DNA of 64,000 bases from an uncultured Mediterraneibacter sp. (GCF_934330165.1 NZ_CAKRGI010000005.1:22361-86360), one strand, 5' to 3'; counted from the first letter of the stretch, positions 35,906 through 45,763 are shown. Notes: generated from the sequence alone by a model not told the origin. Translations and numbers: made by a program.

Positions 35906-36679
35906 ATGAAAAGTGAACAACAGGTTGAAGCTGCAGTTAAGAGTTATGAGGATGTTGACAGCTGGAAGACCGTGATATTTTTATATAATGCGGCACTGAA
36001 GGAAGTCGGCACGAAGCTTGAGATCCTGAATGATGAATTTCAGCATGTGCATCAGTATAATCCCATTGAGCATATCAAGACCAGAATTAAGACACCGGAA
36101 AGTATCGTGAAGAAATTAAAGCGTTACGGTTATGAGACCTCGATTGAGAATATGGTTCGGTATATCAATGATATAGCAGGTGTCAGGCTGATCTGCTCTT
36201 TTACCTCCGATATATACCGGCTGGCAGAGATGATCGGGAATCAGAGTGACCTGAAAGTATTATCAATTAAAGATTATATTAAGAATCCGAAAGAAAGCGG
36301 ATACAAAAGTTACCATATGCTGGTTTCCGTACCGATCTTTCTTTCAGACAGTGTGGTAGATACGAAGGTCGAGATTCAGATCCGCACGATCGCCATGGAT
36401 TTCTGGGCAAGCCTGGAGCATAAGATTTATTATAAGTTCGAGGGAAATGCACCGGATTACATAAGCCGTGATTTAAGAGAGTGTGCGAAGATGGTTTCAG
36501 AGCTGGATGAGAAGATGCTTCAGTTAAATGAAGCAATCCAGGAGTGCATTTTAAAAGAATCAGACCGGGAACGGCTGGAAGGAGTCTGCCGGGATGTGAT
36601 CGGAAGCAGAGAAGAACAGAAGCTGATGTCAGCGGAGTCTGCAGCAGAAGACCATAAAAAAGAAGATCAAAGAGACTGA
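35906..36679 (+). CDS. Small (p)ppGpp synthetase (RelA/SpoT synthetase domain)
   Basis: 257 residues forming a stand-alone synthetase like RelQ/YjbM or RelP/YwaC. Motifs include IEHIKTRIKTPESIVKKLKRYG, the YINDIAGVRLIC block, KNPKESGYKSYH (pyrophosphate transfer region) and KVEIQIRTIAMDFWASLEHKIYYK. No hydrolase HD, TGS or ACT domain is present, so it should only make the alarmone. ATG 35897 abuts AGGAG, so ATG 35906 is preferred. Confidence 0.92.
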   Translation: MKSEQQVEAAVKSYEDVDSWKTVIFLYNAALKEVGTKLEILNDEFQHVHQYNPIEHIKTRIKTPESIVKKLKRYGYETSIENMVRYINDIAGVRLICSFTSDIYRLAEMIGNQSDLKVLSIKDYIKNPKESGYKSYHMLVSVPIFLSDSVVDTKVEIQIRTIAMDFWASLEHKIYYKFEGNAPDYISRDLRECAKMVSELDEKMLQLNEAIQECILKESDRERLEGVCRDVIGSREEQKLMSAESAAEDHKKEDQRD

Positions 36680-36750
36680 AAAAGTCAGCAGAAAAGATTA
36701 TAGACTGCAGGTGCTTTATCAGCACCGGAATAAAAACTGAATAAGGAGAG

Positions 36751-36806
36751 AAACCGGATAGGGGAAGATGATTTGTTCAGGTACATTTCCTGTATCCGGT
36801 TTTTTG
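36751..36806 (+). terminator. Terminator before the TPR lipoprotein gene
   Basis: AAACCGGATA (36751-36760) pairs with TATCCGGTTT (36793-36802), followed by a T-run. It ends only 26 bases before the next start codon. Confidence 0.75.
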
Positions 36807-36831
36807 TTTAATTTTAACGGGAGAGCAGAAA

Positions 36832-37380
36832 ATGAAAAAGAAGAGAATGGTATTGGTGATGGCTGTCAGTGCGATGTGCATGATGGCAGGATGCGGAAAT
36901 ACAATAAAAGATGGAAACGAGGCATTGGAGAAGGGAGATTATGATACTGCGATCGCTTCTTTTGAAGAGGCGGCAGGAAGTGATGATAAAGAAGAAGCTG
37001 CAGAAGGATATTGCGGACTTGGAATGACATACTATGAGCAAAAGCAGTATGATCAGGCACTGGAGATGCTGGAAAAGGCTTTTGATAATGGGACAGTAAA
37101 GACGGAAGAACTCTGTAATCTTGCCGGAACGTCAGCTCTTTGCAAGGAGGATTATGCAAAAGCACTGGAGTATATCCAGGAAGGAATCGCACTGGCAGAA
37201 GAAAAGCAGGGAAATGAGAAGCAGGAGACGCTGCTTCAGGAGATGAAATATAATGAGATCATCTGTCTGGAAAAGACCGCAGACTGGGAAATGGCAAAAG
37301 AAAAAATGTCAGAATATCAGGCAGCTTACCCAGATGATGATTCAGTAGCGAAAGAAGCAGAATTTTTGCAGACGAGGTAA
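36832..37380 (+). CDS. TPR-repeat lipoprotein
   Basis: 182 residues with a lipoprotein signal (lipobox MMAGC, Cys about 21) and at least three tetratricopeptide-like helix pairs (GNEALEKGDYDTAIASFEEA, GLGMTYYEQKQYDQALEMLEKA, AGTSALCKEDYAKALEYIQEG). It is probably a surface scaffold for protein contacts. hflX starts two bases after its stop, so the two are co-transcribed. Confidence 0.85.
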   Translation: MKKKRMVLVMAVSAMCMMAGCGNTIKDGNEALEKGDYDTAIASFEEAAGSDDKEEAAEGYCGLGMTYYEQKQYDQALEMLEKAFDNGTVKTEELCNLAGTSALCKEDYAKALEYIQEGIALAEEKQGNEKQETLLQEMKYNEIICLEKTADWEMAKEKMSEYQAAYPDDDSVAKEAEFLQTR

Positions 37381-37381
37381 A

Positions 37382-38623
37382 ATGCAGATGTATAATATGG
37401 ATGATATCAGAGAACGCGTCATCCTGGTGGGCGTGGATACAGAAGGCGGTGAGACGGCAGAACGGTCACTGGATGAACTGGCAGAGCTTGCGGCTACAGC
37501 AGGGGCTGAGGTGGCAGGCAGACTGGTCCAGACCAGGGAGTGTGTACACCCGGCAACCTATATCGGGCGTGGAAAACTGATCGAATTAAAAGAACTGTTG
37601 TGGGAAACTGAGGCAACAGGGATCATCTGTGATGATGAACTGAGCAGTACCCAACTTGGCAATCTGGAAGAAGAACTGGATTGCAAAGTACTGGACAGAA
37701 CGCTTCTGATCCTGGATATTTTTGCCGCAAGAGCTGTATCGGGAGAAGGAAAGATCCAGGTGGAGCTGGCTCAGCTCAGATACCGGGCATCCCGTCTGTC
37801 GGGACTGGGAAGATCACTGTCAAGACTGGGCGGTGGAATCGGTACAAGAGGTCCGGGAGAGAAAAAGCTGGAGATGGATCGCCGTCTTATCCGGGAGCGG
37901 ATCAGTCGTCTGAAAAAAGAACTGGCAGATGTGGAGCGGCACCGAGAATTGCTCCGCAGTCAGCGGAATCAGTCAGGAATGAAGGTGGCAGCACTGGTAG
38001 GATATACGTCAGCAGGAAAAAGCAGTATTGAAAATGCATTGACAAATGCGGGAATTTTAGAAGATGCAATGCTTTTTTCAACATTAGATACGACAACAAG
38101 AGCTTTGCAGCTTGACGGAACGCAGGAGATTCTGCTGACGGACACGGTTGGTTTTATCAGAAAGCTGCCGCATCATCTTATAGAGGCTTTTAAAAGTACA
38201 CTGGAAGAGGCAAAATATGCCGATATTATCATTCACGTTGTAGATGTATCGAATCCGAGGATGGATGAGCAGATGTATGTGGTCTATGATACATTACGTC
38301 AGCTGGGAGCGGAAGGAAAACCGGTGATCACACTGTTCAATAAGCAGGACCGGCTGGAAAAAGAAGAAAGTCATAAAGATTTTCAGGCAGATTACTCGAT
38401 TGCCACATCGGCTAAGACCGGACAGGGGCTGGACGAACTGAAGGCAGCATTACTGGAGATCATCCGACGGGATCAGATTTATGTAGAACGTCTGTATCCT
38501 TTTGCTGATGCCGGTAAGATACAGATGATTCGAAGTAAAGGACAACTTCTGTCAGAAGAGTATCTTCCGGAAGGGATTCAGATCAAAGCGTATGTCCCGC
38601 AGGATGTTTATGGGAAACTTTAA
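37382..38623 (+). CDS. hflX: GTPase HflX, ribosome-splitting
   Basis: HflX binds the 50S subunit and rescues stalled ribosomes. The 413 residues have the N-terminal HflX domain (PATYIGRGKLIELKELL), the middle LGRSLSRLGGGIGTRGPGEKKLE linker, and a G domain with G1 GYTSAGKSS near 204, G3 DTVGF and G4 NKQD. The usual G1 is GYTNAGKST, so the final Thr is replaced by Ser. An ATG at 37391 is an alternative start. Confidence 0.95.
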   Translation: MQMYNMDDIRERVILVGVDTEGGETAERSLDELAELAATAGAEVAGRLVQTRECVHPATYIGRGKLIELKELLWETEATGIICDDELSSTQLGNLEEELDCKVLDRTLLILDIFAARAVSGEGKIQVELAQLRYRASRLSGLGRSLSRLGGGIGTRGPGEKKLEMDRRLIRERISRLKKELADVERHRELLRSQRNQSGMKVAALVGYTSAGKSSIENALTNAGILEDAMLFSTLDTTTRALQLDGTQEILLTDTVGFIRKLPHHLIEAFKSTLEEAKYADIIIHVVDVSNPRMDEQMYVVYDTLRQLGAEGKPVITLFNKQDRLEKEESHKDFQADYSIATSAKTGQGLDELKAALLEIIRRDQIYVERLYPFADAGKIQMIRSKGQLLSEEYLPEGIQIKAYVPQDVYGKL

Positions 38624-38677
38624 ATGAAATACATTTTGTAAAAATATCCAAAGCAGTGCAGCTGAATGACAGCTTTA

Positions 38678-39409
38678 TCAGATAAAGCCGCCATCCATTC
38701 CGATGATCTGCCCGGTCATATAGGTTGGGGAACTGCAAAGGAGCAGAACCAGTTCCGCTACTTCTTCCGGGGATGAAAATCTGCCGGAAGGGATTTCTTC
38801 TGCAAGAGCGGCACGTTCCTCTTCGTTCAGCCGTGCATTCATTTCCGTATCAATGACACCGCAGGCGATGGCATTGACCTGGATATTACTGGGAGCAAGT
38901 TCTTTGGCAAGAGCCTTTGTCAGACCATGGATGCCGGATTTGGTTGCGGAATAGGCAGCTTCGCAGGAAGCACCGGCAGTTCCCCACATGGAAGAAATGT
39001 TGATGATCCGTCCACATTTCACAGAGACCATATGTGGAATGGCGGCACGGCAGCAATAGAAGACGGAAGAAAGATTTGTCTGAAGAAGAGAAGACCAGTC
39101 TTCGTCTGTCATATCGGTAAGCAGACCGAACCAGGCAATGCCGGCGTTGTTGACCAGAATGTCAATACCGCCGGTTTCTTTTTCAATCTGAAAGAACATA
39201 GACCTTACCTGGGATGGATCACCGACATCTCCTGGAAGAAGGGTACAGGTACCGCCACAGGAAAGAATTTCTTCCTGTAAAGAATGAAGAAGGGCGATAT
39301 TTTGACGGCAGTTGATAAATACATGATATCCGGCCCTGGCAAACGCAATCGCACAGGCTCTTCCGATACCACGGGAAGAACCAGTTACCAATACAGATTT
39401 TTTATTCAT
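38678..39409 (-). CDS. SDR-family reductase, FabG-like, probably EF-P 5-aminopentanone reductase
   Basis: 243 residues with the cofactor motif TGSSRGIGRA (10-19), NNAG near 90, and catalytic Ser/Tyr/Lys in ISSMWGTAGASCEAAYSATKSG. That last stretch and the FGLLTDMTDEDW segment resemble B. subtilis YmfI, which reduces 5-aminopentanone on elongation factor P. General FabG activity cannot be excluded. It converges with hflX with no clear terminator between. Confidence 0.8.
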   Translation of the reverse strand: MNKKSVLVTGSSRGIGRACAIAFARAGYHVFINCRQNIALLHSLQEEILSCGGTCTLLPGDVGDPSQVRSMFFQIEKETGGIDILVNNAGIAWFGLLTDMTDEDWSSLLQTNLSSVFYCCRAAIPHMVSVKCGRIINISSMWGTAGASCEAAYSATKSGIHGLTKALAKELAPSNIQVNAIACGVIDTEMNARLNEEERAALAEEIPSGRFSSPEEVAELVLLLCSSPTYMTGQIIGMDGGFI

Positions 39410-39480
39410 AATAATTTGTCACCTCATATATAAAATAGTAGTCAGTTTTTAATAGTCAGGCATATGATAGTAGTTAAGCG

Positions 39481-39513
39481 TACTAAAAAAGATCCATCAG
39501 ATCTTTTTTAGTA
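39481..39513. repeat. Perfect 14-bp inverted repeat in a divergent intergenic region
   Basis: TACTAAAAAAGATC (39481-39494) and GATCTTTTTTAGTA (39500-39513) flank a 5-base loop. The stem contains its own A- and T-runs. It lies upstream of both flanking genes, where a terminator is not expected. Confidence 0.7.
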
Positions 39514-39571
39514 TAGACTCAGTATAGCATGAATAAGCTGTGAGAGGGAATGAAAATAGTGGAGCAGAAAT

Positions 39572-40390
39572 ATGGAAAATAGAAAAAGAGACCGGATCAT
39601 AGAAGCGGGAATGGCATTACTGCTTGTCATAATGCTTCTGGCAGCAGGGCAGTCAGGAAAGATTCCCGTTGTGAAGAGTCAGAAGATACAGGTCCAGGCT
39701 GATTCAGGGAAAGAGAACAAAAGTAAAGAAAAAGAAAATACGGAGAATACAGACTCTGAGACAACGGGAACGGAGGAAAATTCCGGGGATACCGGGAAAA
39801 ATGAAAATGGATCAGATATAGAAAGCGTTGCAGTGGCTGCTTCTGCAGCCCAATATCCGATCATGGGAAAAAGCGATGTGACAGTACAGGAAATGGTCGA
39901 TTATTTTAACAGATCAGGACGAACCTATCCGGCTGCAGCACTGGCAGCAGGAGGGGCAGATTCTATCGAGACATTTTGTCAGATTTATTATGAAGAGGCA
40001 ACTGCAGAAGGAGTCCGGCCGGAAGTTGCCTATGTACAGGCAATGAAAGAAACCGGTTTTCTTCAATATGGAGGAGATGCATCCATTGAACAGTATAATT
40101 TTGCAGGGATCGGAACAACCGGAAATGGAGTGCCGGGAAATTCATATGCGGATGTACGGACAGGAATACTGGCACAGGTTCAGCATTTGAAAGCATATGC
40201 AACAACTGAACCATTGAATGAAGCGTGTGTAGATGAGCGGTATGAATATGTAAAGAAAGCGGCAGCTCCGTATGTACAGTGGCTGGGGCAGCAGGAAAAT
40301 CCACAGGGAACAGGCTGGGCGACTGGAGAAAATTACGGATATGATATCGTGGAAATGATAAAGAAAATGAGAGAGGGTCATGAGAATTAA
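39572..40390 (+). CDS. Secreted glucosaminidase-domain protein
   Basis: 272 residues: N-terminal membrane anchor or signal (about 12-28), a low-complexity Ser/Thr/Glu-rich linker (about 45-85), and an N-acetylglucosaminidase domain (about 110-270). That domain has IYYEEATAEGVRPEVAYVQAMKETGFLQYGG, where the Glu in MKETG is the likely catalytic residue, and NFAGIGTTG. It probably trims peptidoglycan. Confidence 0.88.
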   Translation: MENRKRDRIIEAGMALLLVIMLLAAGQSGKIPVVKSQKIQVQADSGKENKSKEKENTENTDSETTGTEENSGDTGKNENGSDIESVAVAASAAQYPIMGKSDVTVQEMVDYFNRSGRTYPAAALAAGGADSIETFCQIYYEEATAEGVRPEVAYVQAMKETGFLQYGGDASIEQYNFAGIGTTGNGVPGNSYADVRTGILAQVQHLKAYATTEPLNEACVDERYEYVKKAAAPYVQWLGQQENPQGTGWATGENYGYDIVEMIKKMREGHEN

Positions 40391-40432
40391 ATGAGAGGCA
40401 TTCTTAAGATTCTCTAAACCACCTGAAATCCC

Positions 40433-40461
40433 TTGACAAATCAGCACATGACCGCTATAGT
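40433..40461 (+). promoter_or_regulatory. valS promoter
   Basis: TTGACA (40433-40438) and TATAGT (40456-40461), 17-base spacer, just ahead of the T-box leader. Confidence 0.8.
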
Positions 40462-40489
40462 ATTTGTAGTTAAAAAATATTTAACAATT

Positions 40490-40845
40490 TAGTAAAGAAT
40501 TAAAGGTGCTGAGGAAGAGGAGTACATCGTTACTGCCGTCAGAGAGAACCGTTCGGGGAGAAGAGCATAGCTGCCGGTCAGACCGGTTGAGAGAGAAGAT
40601 CACCCGGCTGAAAGACGGTTTCGGAGAAGGATGATGGAAGGTAGCTTCTGAACCGGATATCTGAAGGGTTGTAAAGTCTGTGGGAGTTTCTGGATTCAGG
40701 ATTTCAGAAAGCAGAGGCAGGGCAGGTAGGATGTCCCGGAGTGGTTTCCGTTAAAGAACTTAAGAGATACAGAAAATTGTCTGTAAGATAAGGTGGTACC
40801 GCGAGATTTTCGCCCTTTACATTAGTAAAGGGCGTTATTTATATT
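40490..40845 (+). ncRNA. T-box leader controlling valS
   Basis: A tRNA-sensing leader that lets transcription continue when uncharged tRNA-Val accumulates. It shows the stem I start GAAGAGGAGTACA (about 40515-40527), AGAGAG elements, and the T-box AAGGTGGTACCGCG (40790-40803). The terminator CGCCCTTTAC/GTAAAGGGCG (40811-40820 with 40825-40834) is followed by a T-rich tail. GTA at 40641-40643 is a candidate specifier (a valine codon); this assignment is tentative. Confidence 0.92.
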
Positions 40846-40877
40846 ATAGACAATTAGAAAAGTAAAGGAGAGATAGA

Positions 40878-43526
40878 ATGAGCAAGGAGCTTGCAAAGAC
40901 TTACGATCCGAAGCAGATCGAAGAGAAGATGTATGAGAAATGGTGTGAGAATAAGTATTTTCACGCAGAAGTAGATAGAAGTAAGAAGCCATTTACGACG
41001 GTGATGCCGCCTCCGAATATCACAGGAAAGCTGCACATGGGTCATGCACTGGATAATACACTGCAGGATATCCTGATCCGCTATAAGAGAATGGAAGGAT
41101 ACAATGCACTGTGGATTCCGGGAACAGACCATGCGGCTATTTCTACCGAGGTAAAGGTTACGAACCAGTTAAAAGAAGAGGGAATTGACAAAAAGGAACT
41201 TGGCCGTGAGGGATTCCTTGAGAGAACCTGGCAGTGGAAAGAAGAGTATGCAGGGACGATCGAGAACCAGTTAAAGAAGCTTGGTATTTCCTGTGACTGG
41301 GACAGAGAGCGTTTCACTATGGATGAGGGATGTTCAAAAGCAGTAGAAGAAGTATTTATCAGCCTTTATGAAAAAGGTTATATTTATAAAGGGTCAAGAA
41401 TCATCAACTGGTGTCCGAAATGTAAGACTTCGCTGTCTGATGCCGAGGTGGAGCATGAGGATCAGGACGGACATTTCTGGCATATCAAATATCCGATCGC
41501 CGGAACGGACCGTTTCCTTGAAATTGCAACGACCCGTCCGGAGACATTGCTGGGAGATACAGCGATCGCCGTTCACCCGGATGATGAGCGATATAAAGAT
41601 ATCGTAGGAAAGATGGCAATCCTTCCACTTGTAAACCGTGAGATTCCGATCGTTGCCGATTATTATGTAGACAAAGAGTTTGGAACCGGTGCTGTTAAGA
41701 TCACTCCGGCACATGATCCGAACGATTTCGAGGTTGGAAAGCGTCATAACCTTCCTGAGATCAACATCATGAACGATGATGCAACGATCAATGAAAAAGG
41801 TGGAAAATATGCAGGAATGGATCGCTATGCGGCAAGAAAAGCGATCGTGGCAGATCTGGACGAGCAGGGATATCTTGTAAAAGTTGTTCCACATATGCAT
41901 GCAGTAGGAACGCATGACCGGTGTGGTACAACAGTAGAGCCATTGATCAAGCAGCAGTGGTTTGTCAAGATGGATGAGCTTGCAAAACCGGCGATCAATG
42001 CACTGAAGACAGGAGAACTGCGGTTTGTACCAGAGCGTTTTGACAAGATTTATCTGCACTGGCTCGAGAATATCAAGGACTGGTGTATTTCCCGTCAGAT
42101 CTGGTGGGGACATCGGATCCCGGCTTACTACTGTGATGAGTGCGGCGAGTTCGTCGTGGCAAGAGAGATGCCGGAGAAATGCCCGCATTGTGGATGCACG
42201 CATTTCACGCAGGATGAGGATACGCTGGATACATGGTTCTCTTCCGCACTGTGGCCGTTCTCCACGCTTGGCTGGCCGGATAAGACGGAAGACCTGGATT
42301 ATTTCTATCCAACCGATGTACTTGTAACTGGTTACGATATCATTTTCTTCTGGGTTATCCGTATGGTATTTTCCGGGTATGCACATACAGGAAAAGCACC
42401 GTTCAATACAGTATTGATCCACGGTCTTGTAAGAGATTCACAGGGACGTAAGATGAGTAAATCTCTTGGAAATGGAATCGATCCGCTGGAAATCATCGAC
42501 CAGTACGGAGCAGACGCACTGAGACTGACACTGATCACCGGAAATGCACCGGGAAATGATATGCGTTTCTACAATGAGCGTGTAGAAGCAAGCAGAAACT
42601 TTGCAAATAAAGTATGGAATGCATCCCGTTTTATCCTGATGAACATGAAGGAAAATGTGGTTGAGAAACCGGATGATGCACTGCTGACACCGGCTGACAG
42701 ATGGATTTTATCCGCAGTCAATACACTTGCAAAAGATGTCACAGAAAATATGGATAAGTTTGAGCTTGGAATCGCCGTACAGAAGGTCTATGATTTTATC
42801 TGGGATGAGTTCTGTGACTGGTATGTAGAGCTTGCAAAATACCGGATCTGGCATGCAGAAGAGGATCAGGAGGCAGCTAACTGTGTTCTGTGGGTACTGA
42901 AGACAGTTCTCGGACAGGCATTGAAGCTGTTACACCCGTTTATGCCGTTTATTACGGAAGAGATTTACCTGGCACTTGTACCGGAAGAGGAGTCTTTGAT
43001 GATGTCAAGCTGGCCGGTATATAAGGATGAATGGAGCTTCCCTGCAGACGAGAATGTGATGGAGCATATTAAAGCGATCACGAAAGGTATCCGTAACGTG
43101 CGTGCGGAGATGGATGTTCCGAACAGCAGAAAGACCAAAGTTTATGTGGTCTGCCAGGACGAGGCACTCTGCAATGGAATGGAAGGAATGACAGAGTCAG
43201 TGAAACCACTGATGAATGCGAATGAGATCATCATCGAACAGACGAAAGAGGGAGTTGCGGACAATGCAGTATCGGTTGTCGTACCGGATGCGGTTGTATA
43301 TCTCCCACTGGAAGATCTGATTGATTTTGAGCAGGAGCTTGAGAGACTGAAAAAAGAGGAAGACAGACTGAATAAGGAAATCAAGAGAGCAGAGGGGATG
43401 CTTGCGAACGAAAGATTTGTAAGTAAGGCACCGGCAGACAAGGTTCAGGCCGAGCGGGATAAGCTGGAGAAATATACAGAAATGCTTGCTCAGGTGAAGG
43501 AAAGAATGGAAGGTCTTGGTAAATAA
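40878..43526 (+). CDS. valS: Valine-tRNA ligase
   Basis: Class I synthetase with editing domain, 882 residues. The HIGH motif is KLHMGHA near 49-55, the CP1 editing domain includes TTRPETLLGDTAIAVHP, and the KMSKS motif is in [16 protein letters not shown] near 525. The last about 65 residues form the ValRS coiled coil that clamps the tRNA (LERLKKEEDRLNKEIKRAEGML). AAAGGAGA precedes the start. Confidence 0.97.
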   Translation: MSKELAKTYDPKQIEEKMYEKWCENKYFHAEVDRSKKPFTTVMPPPNITGKLHMGHALDNTLQDILIRYKRMEGYNALWIPGTDHAAISTEVKVTNQLKEEGIDKKELGREGFLERTWQWKEEYAGTIENQLKKLGISCDWDRERFTMDEGCSKAVEEVFISLYEKGYIYKGSRIINWCPKCKTSLSDAEVEHEDQDGHFWHIKYPIAGTDRFLEIATTRPETLLGDTAIAVHPDDERYKDIVGKMAILPLVNREIPIVADYYVDKEFGTGAVKITPAHDPNDFEVGKRHNLPEINIMNDDATINEKGGKYAGMDRYAARKAIVADLDEQGYLVKVVPHMHAVGTHDRCGTTVEPLIKQQWFVKMDELAKPAINALKTGELRFVPERFDKIYLHWLENIKDWCISRQIWWGHRIPAYYCDECGEFVVAREMPEKCPHCGCTHFTQDEDTLDTWFSSALWPFSTLGWPDKTEDLDYFYPTDVLVTGYDIIFFWVIRMVFSGYAHTGKAPFNTVLIHGLVRDSQGRKMSKSLGNGIDPLEIIDQYGADALRLTLITGNAPGNDMRFYNERVEASRNFANKVWNASRFILMNMKENVVEKPDDALLTPADRWILSAVNTLAKDVTENMDKFELGIAVQKVYDFIWDEFCDWYVELAKYRIWHAEEDQEAANCVLWVLKTVLGQALKLLHPFMPFITEEIYLALVPEEESLMMSSWPVYKDEWSFPADENVMEHIKAITKGIRNVRAEMDVPNSRKTKVYVVCQDEALCNGMEGMTESVKPLMNANEIIIEQTKEGVADNAVSVVVPDAVVYLPLEDLIDFEQELERLKKEEDRLNKEIKRAEGMLANERFVSKAPADKVQAERDKLEKYTEMLAQVKERMEGLGK

Positions 43527-43546
43527 GATCCGATGTGAGGTCATGT

Positions 43547-45763
43547 ATGAAAAAAATTCATGTCAGAAAGCCCGATATAAAAGGGCTTTCTGTTAAAGTC
43601 AGAAATCTGAAGTTTAAAGATATTAAGGAACACTATAAGGTGAGAAAAGAGCGGCGTCAGAAAATCCTGGAGGAACGCCGGAACAGCAAGTTCGCAAAGA
43701 AAATGCAGCCTGTATATAAATGGATGAACCGGCTTTCATTGCCGCTGCAGTATCTGCTGGCGTGCGTGATCAATTTCTTTATTGAGGTGATTTCCAGACA
43801 CTCACTTTTTCAGGCATGGAATTATATGACAGGGACTCCGCTGGTGTTCCTGTTTAATGCATTTTTGATCTTTGCAACATTTATGATCGTATACTTATTT
43901 AAAAGGCGTGTATTTGTCAGGATCTTACTTAGTGTATTCTGGTTGTTCCTCGGTACGTGCAACGGCTATCTGCTTTTAAAAAGAGTAACGCCGTTTAATG
44001 CACAGGATCTGAAAGTATTGTCAGATGCCCTGGAACTGACCAGCAACTATTTTAATGCATTCGAGCTTGTGATGCTTTCGGTAGGAATTGCAGCGGTGAT
44101 CCTCTGGATCATTTCCATGTGGAGACGTGGCGGACAGTATACCGGAAAGATGCACCGCGTGCTTGCAGCTGCAGGGGTTGCAGTCGGAATTATGGGCTAT
44201 ATGGGTCTTACCAATGTAGCGATCGAGAACCGGGTGATCTCCAATTATTTTGGTAATATTGCATTTGCCTATGAAGATTATGGATTCCCTTACTGTTTTG
44301 CGGCAAGTCTGTTCAATACAGGGATCGATCAGCCGTCAGGTTACAGTGAAGAAACCATGAAAGAGATCAGTAATGACGGAGCATTGACAACAAGTGAGAC
44401 TTCACTTCCGTCAGAAGAGCGTCCGAATATTATTTTTGTCCAGTTGGAATCTTATTTTGATCCGACAGAAGTAGAATGGCTTCGCTTTTCGGAAGACCCG
44501 ATCCCAAATTTAAGAAAGCTGTATAAAGAGTATTCCAGTGGATATTTTAAAGTACCGTCAGTAGGGGCAGGTACGGCAAATACAGAATTTGAAGTCCTGA
44601 CAGGAATGAATATGAGATTCTTCGGACCTGGAGAATATCCGTATAAAACCTATGTGAAAAACCATGTACTCGAAAGTGCGGCAACAGCATTGACATCTCT
44701 TGGATACGGTGCAGAGGCACTGCACAATAACGGTGGTAATTTCTACAGCCGTGCAAAGGTATTCAATGATATGGGCTTTGACCATTATACAAGTAAGGAA
44801 TTTATGAATATCCTGAAGACTACTCCGAAAGGGTGGGCGACCGATGATATTTTAGTTCCGAATATTATGGAGTCTATGGATACGACAGCGGGACAGGATT
44901 TCGTGTTTACAGTCAGCGTACAGGGGCATGGAGATTATCCGACTGAGCCGACACTGGAGAATCCGGAGATCAAAGTGACCGGGGTTGAGGATGAAGGCAA
45001 GAGAAATGCATGGGAATATTATGTAAATGAAGTCCATGAGATGGATAAATTTGTTGCTCAGCTGATCGAGGCTGTGGAGGCAAGAAATGAACCGTCAGTT
45101 GTTGTATTTTACGGAGATCATCTGCCGACGCTTGGACTGGAGGCAAAGGATTTAAAGAGCAAGTATCTTTATAATACGAACTATGTCATCTGGGATAATA
45201 TCGGATTGCAGAAAAAAGATGGAAATATAGCGGCATATCAGATCATGGCAGAAGTTTTTGACCGGCTGGACATCCATTCCGGTACGATCTTCAATTACCA
45301 TCAGCAGAGAAATAAGACAAAGAATTATCTGTCAGATCTGGAACTGCTTCAGTATGATATCATGTATGGCAAGCAGTATGCTTATGAAAAAAATGGTGCA
45401 CCGATCACAGAAGGTCATATGGTCATGGGGGTTAAGGATGCCGAGATCAAGGATGTGGTAACGCAGCTCAACAGCGATTACAGTATCTACGGGGCAAACT
45501 TTACGAAGCAGAGTAAAGTGTATATCAATGATGAAAAGCAGGATACCAAGTTCATGAATAATACGAGGCTGGATCTGAAAGATTCAGAATTGAAAGACGG
45601 AGATACGATCATGGTAGCCCAGGTGGGGTCAAGTAATACCATCTTCAGAACCTCAAAAACGTATGAATATAAAGATGGAAAACTGTCAGAAGTAGTGGCG
45701 ACTGATGGTTCAGTAGAAAATGGACGACAGGCGTTTACAGATCAGGAAGAAAGTAAAAAATGA
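43547..45763 (+). CDS. LTA synthase-family sulfatase-fold membrane protein
   Basis: 738 residues: a basic N-terminus, about five membrane segments (to about 240), then an extracellular sulfatase-type domain (about 285-600). The domain opens RPNIIFVQLESYFD. GAGTANTEFEVLTGMN carries the Thr expected as the catalytic nucleophile, followed by SVQGHGDYP and VVFYGDHLP for metal binding. Such enzymes transfer glycerolphosphate from phosphatidylglycerol to lipoteichoic acid or other glycopolymers. GTGAGG supports ATG 43547 over GTG 43535. Overlaps folC by 4 bases. Confidence 0.88.
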   Translation: MKKIHVRKPDIKGLSVKVRNLKFKDIKEHYKVRKERRQKILEERRNSKFAKKMQPVYKWMNRLSLPLQYLLACVINFFIEVISRHSLFQAWNYMTGTPLVFLFNAFLIFATFMIVYLFKRRVFVRILLSVFWLFLGTCNGYLLLKRVTPFNAQDLKVLSDALELTSNYFNAFELVMLSVGIAAVILWIISMWRRGGQYTGKMHRVLAAAGVAVGIMGYMGLTNVAIENRVISNYFGNIAFAYEDYGFPYCFAASLFNTGIDQPSGYSEETMKEISNDGALTTSETSLPSEERPNIIFVQLESYFDPTEVEWLRFSEDPIPNLRKLYKEYSSGYFKVPSVGAGTANTEFEVLTGMNMRFFGPGEYPYKTYVKNHVLESAATALTSLGYGAEALHNNGGNFYSRAKVFNDMGFDHYTSKEFMNILKTTPKGWATDDILVPNIMESMDTTAGQDFVFTVSVQGHGDYPTEPTLENPEIKVTGVEDEGKRNAWEYYVNEVHEMDKFVAQLIEAVEARNEPSVVVFYGDHLPTLGLEAKDLKSKYLYNTNYVIWDNIGLQKKDGNIAAYQIMAEVFDRLDIHSGTIFNYHQQRNKTKNYLSDLELLQYDIMYGKQYAYEKNGAPITEGHMVMGVKDAEIKDVVTQLNSDYSIYGANFTKQSKVYINDEKQDTKFMNNTRLDLKDSELKDGDTIMVAQVGSSNTIFRTSKTYEYKDGKLSEVVATDGSVENGRQAFTDQEESKK
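43564..43592 (+). repeat. Perfect hairpin inside the first codons of the LTA synthase-like gene
   Basis: CAGAAAGCCC (43564-43573) pairs with GGGCTTTCTG (43583-43592) around a 9-base loop, 17 bases after the start codon. It resembles a terminator stem but has only two T residues after it. Confidence 0.6.

Noticed and set aside
38678..39409. Fatty acid biosynthesis FabG
   Set aside because: No other fab gene is adjacent, and the SSMWGTAGASCEAAYSATKSG region fits the YmfI-type EF-P reductase better, though general SDR activity is not excluded.
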